This document shows, one piece after another, positions 6,568 to 8,975 of a stretch of 8,975 nucleotides of DNA. The DNA lies in the NCBI GenBank assembly GCA_023484365.1, contig JAMDBA010000035.1, positions 1-8,975 on the forward strand, given 5' to 3'. The translations under genes were made by a program, and so were the position numbers. Below the pieces are notes generated by a model. That model saw nothing but the letters and a program-made list of their open reading frames with translations, did no database searches and was not told the origin of the DNA. Each line of letters starts with the position of its first letter. Position 1 is the stretch's first letter. The stretch comes from Patescibacteria group bacterium. GTDB lineage: Bacteria > Patescibacteria > Paceibacteria > UBA6257 > 2-01-FULL-56-20.

Positions 6568-7239
6568 TTAATAAAAAGTCAAACGGTGGAAGTCTGATTT
6601 CCCGTATTTTTTAATAGCGGCGAGATGCCGTTTTACTCCGTAGCCATTATGAACTTCAAATTCATATTGCGGGTAGGTTTTTGCCATTCTAACCATAATC
6701 CTGTCCCGGTTTAATTTGGCGATGATTGACGCCAACTTAACGGCGTTAAATTTTTCGTCGGCTTTAACTATTGTTTTGGCGATTTTTAACGAATATTTTT
6801 TATTTTTTAAATATAATCCCCCGTCTAAAATAATAGATAAATTAGCGTTATTGCCAAGCTTAGCTTTTACTTTTTTGAAACTTTTAAAAGCGGCTAAATT
6901 AGCGGCGTTTGAAATGTTTATCCGATCTATTATTTTGTTGGAAACGCGGGAAATAGCAAAAAATACAGAATTATTCTCCTTGAGCCGACTTTCGAAATAA
7001 GTTCTTTGCCTAGCGTTTAGTTTTTTAGAATCTTTAAGTCTTATCTTTCCTCTCTTCCATAAACTAATTGATTTTTGTTTTAAAATACAGCTTCGTTTAA
7101 TGCGTGGATTAGCTTGCGGATTTTTATAAAAACGAGAAGATAAATTCTTTGGTAAAGCGACTGCGGCAACAACAACCGGTCCGGCCAAAGCGCCTCGCCC
7201 GACTTCGTCAAAACCAATTATATATTCTTTGTCCGTCAT
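6568..7239 (-). CDS. rnhB: Ribonuclease HII with an internal insertion
   Basis: RNase HII removes RNA from RNA-DNA hybrids and single ribonucleotides from DNA. I start the gene at the ATG at 7239 (223 residues). An open frame reaches up to a TTG at 7311, but that would place the start in the lon terminator and precede the family N-terminus by 24 residues. The catalytic DEDD set is visible: D11 and E12 in IGFDEVGRG, D139 in IILDGG, and D161 in VKADEKF, followed by ASIIAKLNRDR (170-180). The C-terminal HNGYGVKRHL (197-206) and FHRLTF (217-222) are also standard. Between VALP (27-30) and LKDSKKLNARQR (68-79) the family usually has a short loop; here about 30 extra, strongly basic residues are inserted (34-64). 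A consensus TATAAT sits 7 bases before the ATG, suggesting a leaderless transcript. rpmF follows after 21 bases. Confidence 0.93.
   Translation of the reverse strand: MTDKEYIIGFDEVGRGALAGPVVVAAVALPKNLSSRFYKNPQANPRIKRSCILKQKSISLWKRGKIRLKDSKKLNARQRTYFESRLKENNSVFFAISRVSNKIIDRINISNAANLAAFKSFKKVKAKLGNNANLSIILDGGLYLKNKKYSLKIAKTIVKADEKFNAVKLASIIAKLNRDRIMVRMAKTYPQYEFEVHNGYGVKRHLAAIKKYGKSDFHRLTFY
7048..7140 (-). other. In-frame insertion of about 31 codons inside rnhB
   Basis: This stretch encodes residues about 34-64 of RNase HII, including NPQANPRIKR and SLWKRGKI. It has no counterpart in the RNase HII I know, where VALP is followed after a few residues by the LxDSKKL motif. It is rich in Lys, Arg, Asn and Ser, keeps the reading frame, and lies in a surface loop away from the DEDD residues. 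SLWKRG-like peptides recall small repeats translated within proteins of some compact genomes, similar in principle to Rickettsia palindromic elements. I found no convincing inverted repeat in it, so a repeat origin is only a suggestion. The boundaries are approximate. Confidence 0.5.
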
Positions 7240-7246
7240 TATTACA

Positions 7247-7252
7247 ATTATA
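7247..7252 (-). promoter_or_regulatory. Consensus -10 element before rnhB
   Basis: The minus strand reads TATAAT exactly, ending 7 bases before the rnhB ATG at 7239, downstream of the lon terminator. With 17-base spacing the -35 position reads TTCGCC, a weak match to TTGACA. Transcription would begin at or within a base or two of the A of ATG, giving a leaderless mRNA for rnhB and the genes after it. A new promoter is expected here because a terminator separates lon from rnhB. Support is sequence only. Confidence 0.45.
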
Positions 7253-7290
7253 AGCGGAACTGCCTTGTTGGCGAAGCGGATAAAATCAGC

Positions 7291-7323
7291 CAAATAAAAT
7301 GCCCCCAACATAATGTTGGGGGC
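7291..7323 (-). terminator. Rho-independent terminator of lon
   Basis: A perfect inverted repeat with 11-base arms and one central base (7301-7323; arm GCCCCCAACAT) lies 7 bases after the lon TGA. On the minus-strand transcript it folds to a 9-base-pair GC-rich stem with a five-base loop (ATTAT), followed by the T-rich tail ATTTTATTT (7300-7292). This is a textbook intrinsic terminator for lon. On the plus strand the following sequence is TTAATAAT, a weaker tail, and no plus-strand gene ends here. Confidence 0.88.
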
Positions 7324-7330
7324 TTAATAA

Positions 7331-8975
7331 TCAGTCTTTCTTTTCTTTCTTGACGAATTTTCGTCCAAAAGCAATTATCATCGCCTGGTCGGTGTTTTTA
7401 ACGTAGTGGATTTTAAGGTCTAATTTATATTCCCTTAATTCCCATTCAACGTTTTCCCTGTTGTCGGCCGGTACGATAACTTCCTTAATTCCAGCCTGTT
7501 CAGCTCCAAGGAGTTTTTCTAAGACTCCGCCAATAGGAAGGACATTGCCGAGGATATCAATCTTTCCGGTCATTGCGAGGTAAGGTTTGACGGGTATTTT
7601 CTTAAGCGCGGAGTAGGCGGAAAGAAGTCCGGCTATTCCGGCTGACGGTCCATCTATTCCCGCGTTAGTTATGGCGCTGATATGAGCTGTTAAGTCCTTA
7701 AGTTCGTCTGCGTTGGCGTATCTTTCTCGCAGAAGAGTCATGATGTCTTTTGTTGACTCTATCATGCTTTCACCCATTTTTCCTGTGCGGGAAATTGATT
7801 TGCTTAATCCTTCAACGAAAACCGTTTCAAAATAAACGATGCCGCCGCCGATCATTGACCAATATAGTCCGATAGCCGACCCGGGAACCGTTTTTCTTGC
7901 TCTTTCAGAATGATAACCAGGTCCAAATCCTTTGATGATATCTGAAGCATTAAACTCTTTTTTGTTGGTAGTTAAGAAAAGCTCGGCGCTTCTTTGGTAT
8001 AAGGCGGAGATTTTTCTTTCAAGTTCTCTTACTCCTGCTTCGGCGGTGTAATCCTCAATTATCTTTTTGATATCTTCGTCGTTAATACGAAGGTTAAATT
8101 CTTTGTTCGGATTAACCAGCTCTTCTTGTTTTTTAATGAGGAATTTCGTCGCGATATTCACCTTTTCTTCTTTGGTGTAGCCTGGCAGAATAATAATTTC
8201 GGCTCTATCTCGAAGCGGTTCAGGAATCATTTTTAAGTCATTCGCCGTTAGGATAAAAAATACTTTTGAAAGGTCAAAAGGGCAGCCGGCGTAGTGATCT
8301 ATAAACGCAAAGTTTTGTTCGGGGTCAAGCACCTCTAAGAGAGCGCTTGAAATATCTCCTTTGATGTTACCGCTGCCGACTTTGTCTATTTCGTCAATAA
8401 CCACAACCGGGTTAAGTGTTCCCGCCCGCTTTATCGCGGTAAGTATTCTTCCCGGATCGGCGCCGACGTAAGTCCTGCGATGCCCTCTGATGTCTGCTTC
8501 GTCACTGACGCCACCTAAGGACATCCTTACAAATTGAAGGCCTAAAGCGCTAGCAATAGAGCTTGTGATGCTTGTCTTCCCTACGCCGGGCGGTCCGGCA
8601 AAGCATAAAATGCCGCTTTTGGCCTTAGGGTTCATCATTTTAAGCGCTATATAACGCGATATCTTTTCCTTTATCGGTCTTAATCCGTAATGATCGGCAT
8701 CTAAAAATTGTTTTACTTTATTCAGGTCTTTTGTTTCGGGATCGTGCTTCCCCCATGGCAGCTCAAGAAGAAATTTCAAGTGTTTTATTATAACCGATTC
8801 TTGGGAACTATGGGACGAAGTTTTGAGTTCGTCAAAATCCTCTTCAATTGCTTTACGGCTCTCTTCTGGAATAAACTGTTTGATATTCAGATATGTGGCC
8901 GTAAGCCGTTTGACAAGATTTTGAGTCGCTGCATTTTGCGAGCCGGCAAGCAGGTTGACTATTGCGTTTTTTTTG
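7331..8975 (-). CDS. lon: Lon ATP-dependent serine protease, 5' end cut by window
   Basis: Lon is the cytosolic AAA+ protease that unfolds and degrades misfolded and regulatory proteins. The frame is open from the TGA at 7331 to the right edge of the window (547 codons visible); a TTG at 8779 is internal, not the start, since residues before it (YLNIKQFIPEE, QESVIIKHLKFLLELPWGK) continue the family helical region. The N-terminal substrate-binding domain is outside. Numbering from the first visible codon: Walker A GPPGVGKT 127-134, pore-region MSLGGVSDEADIRGH 151-165, Walker B VVVIDEID 191-198, sensor-1 Asn in LTAND (N245), Arg finger in LRDRAE (R257). The protease domain has the catalytic Ser444 in DGPSAG and Lys487 in GGVLEKLL (usually GGLKEKLL), so the Ser-Lys dyad is intact. 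The usual TGEITLRG reads TGKIDILG. The C-terminus ends in a lysine-rich tail. An intrinsic terminator follows directly, so lon is transcriptionally separate from rnhB. Confidence 0.96.
   Translation of the reverse strand, partial: KKNAIVNLLAGSQNAATQNLVKRLTATYLNIKQFIPEESRKAIEEDFDELKTSSHSSQESVIIKHLKFLLELPWGKHDPETKDLNKVKQFLDADHYGLRPIKEKISRYIALKMMNPKAKSGILCFAGPPGVGKTSITSSIASALGLQFVRMSLGGVSDEADIRGHRRTYVGADPGRILTAIKRAGTLNPVVVIDEIDKVGSGNIKGDISSALLEVLDPEQNFAFIDHYAGCPFDLSKVFFILTANDLKMIPEPLRDRAEIIILPGYTKEEKVNIATKFLIKKQEELVNPNKEFNLRINDEDIKKIIEDYTAEAGVRELERKISALYQRSAELFLTTNKKEFNASDIIKGFGPGYHSERARKTVPGSAIGLYWSMIGGGIVYFETVFVEGLSKSISRTGKMGESMIESTKDIMTLLRERYANADELKDLTAHISAITNAGIDGPSAGIAGLLSAYSALKKIPVKPYLAMTGKIDILGNVLPIGGVLEKLLGAEQAGIKEVIVPADNRENVEWELREYKLDLKIHYVKNTDQAMIIAFGRKFVKKEKKD

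Noticed and set aside
7240..7311. N-terminal extension of rnhB from a TTG at 7311
   Set aside because: It would begin inside the lon terminator stem and add 24 residues before the family N-terminus; the ATG at 7239 fits the RNase HII start and the upstream TATAAT.
7331..7333. TGA at the end of lon as a recoded Gly codon (code 25)
   Set aside because: The protein ends at the expected family length with a Lys-rich tail and a terminator follows 7 bases later, so TGA acts as a stop.
8777..8779. TTG at 8779 as the start of lon
   Set aside because: The frame is open to the window edge and the residues upstream continue the Lon helical region, so this is an internal Leu codon.

Overview
The window is a gene-dense piece of bacterial chromosome. 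It holds nine protein genes, all on the minus strand and mostly overlapping or separated by short gaps. Reading in the direction of transcription (high to low coordinates) the order is lon (5' end outside the window), a terminator hairpin, rnhB, rpmF, nusB, rnc, smc, a divergent D-aminoacylase-like amidohydrolase, ftsW and murG (3' end outside the window). There are no RNA genes, mobile elements, CRISPR arrays or gene-free stretches over 300 bases. The longest gaps are 91 bases (lon to rnhB, containing the terminator and a promoter-like site), 70 bases (nusB to rnc) and 60 bases (smc to amidohydrolase, containing an extended -10 site).

The probable source is a member of the Candidate Phyla Radiation (Patescibacteria, most likely a parcubacterium). 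The reasons are the very compact layout, the L32 N-terminus of the MGGVPVKHH type, a short SMC without a recognisable hinge, an amidohydrolase whose metal ligands are replaced, and AT-rich starts without clear Shine-Dalgarno sequences. Stops are TAA, TAG and TGA; lon ends at TGA where the protein family ends, so the standard bacterial code fits and TGA-as-Gly recoding is unlikely. This taxonomic call is inferred from remembered family features, not from a search.

The layout falls into three blocks. The right side (7331-8975) is Lon, an ATP-dependent protease, closed by a strong intrinsic terminator. The middle (2956-7239) is an RNA-processing and chromosome block: RNase HII, ribosomal protein L32, NusB, RNase III and SMC. 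The spacing is tight (rpmF-nusB 6 bases; rnc-smc joined by TAATG), and the rnc-smc pairing is known from many bacteria. The left side (1-2895) is a cell-envelope block: the amidohydrolase overlaps ftsW by 11 bases and ftsW overlaps murG by 8 bases, so the three are probably translated together. FtsW (glycan polymerase) and MurG (lipid II synthesis) form the usual division and cell-wall pair.

I see no wholly new system. The points that deserve a second look are the amidohydrolase with a degenerate active site in a cell-wall operon, the apparently hingeless mini-SMC, a basic insertion of about 30 residues in RNase HII, and two consensus -10 elements only 7-9 bases from start codons, which suggest leaderless or nearly leaderless mRNAs.
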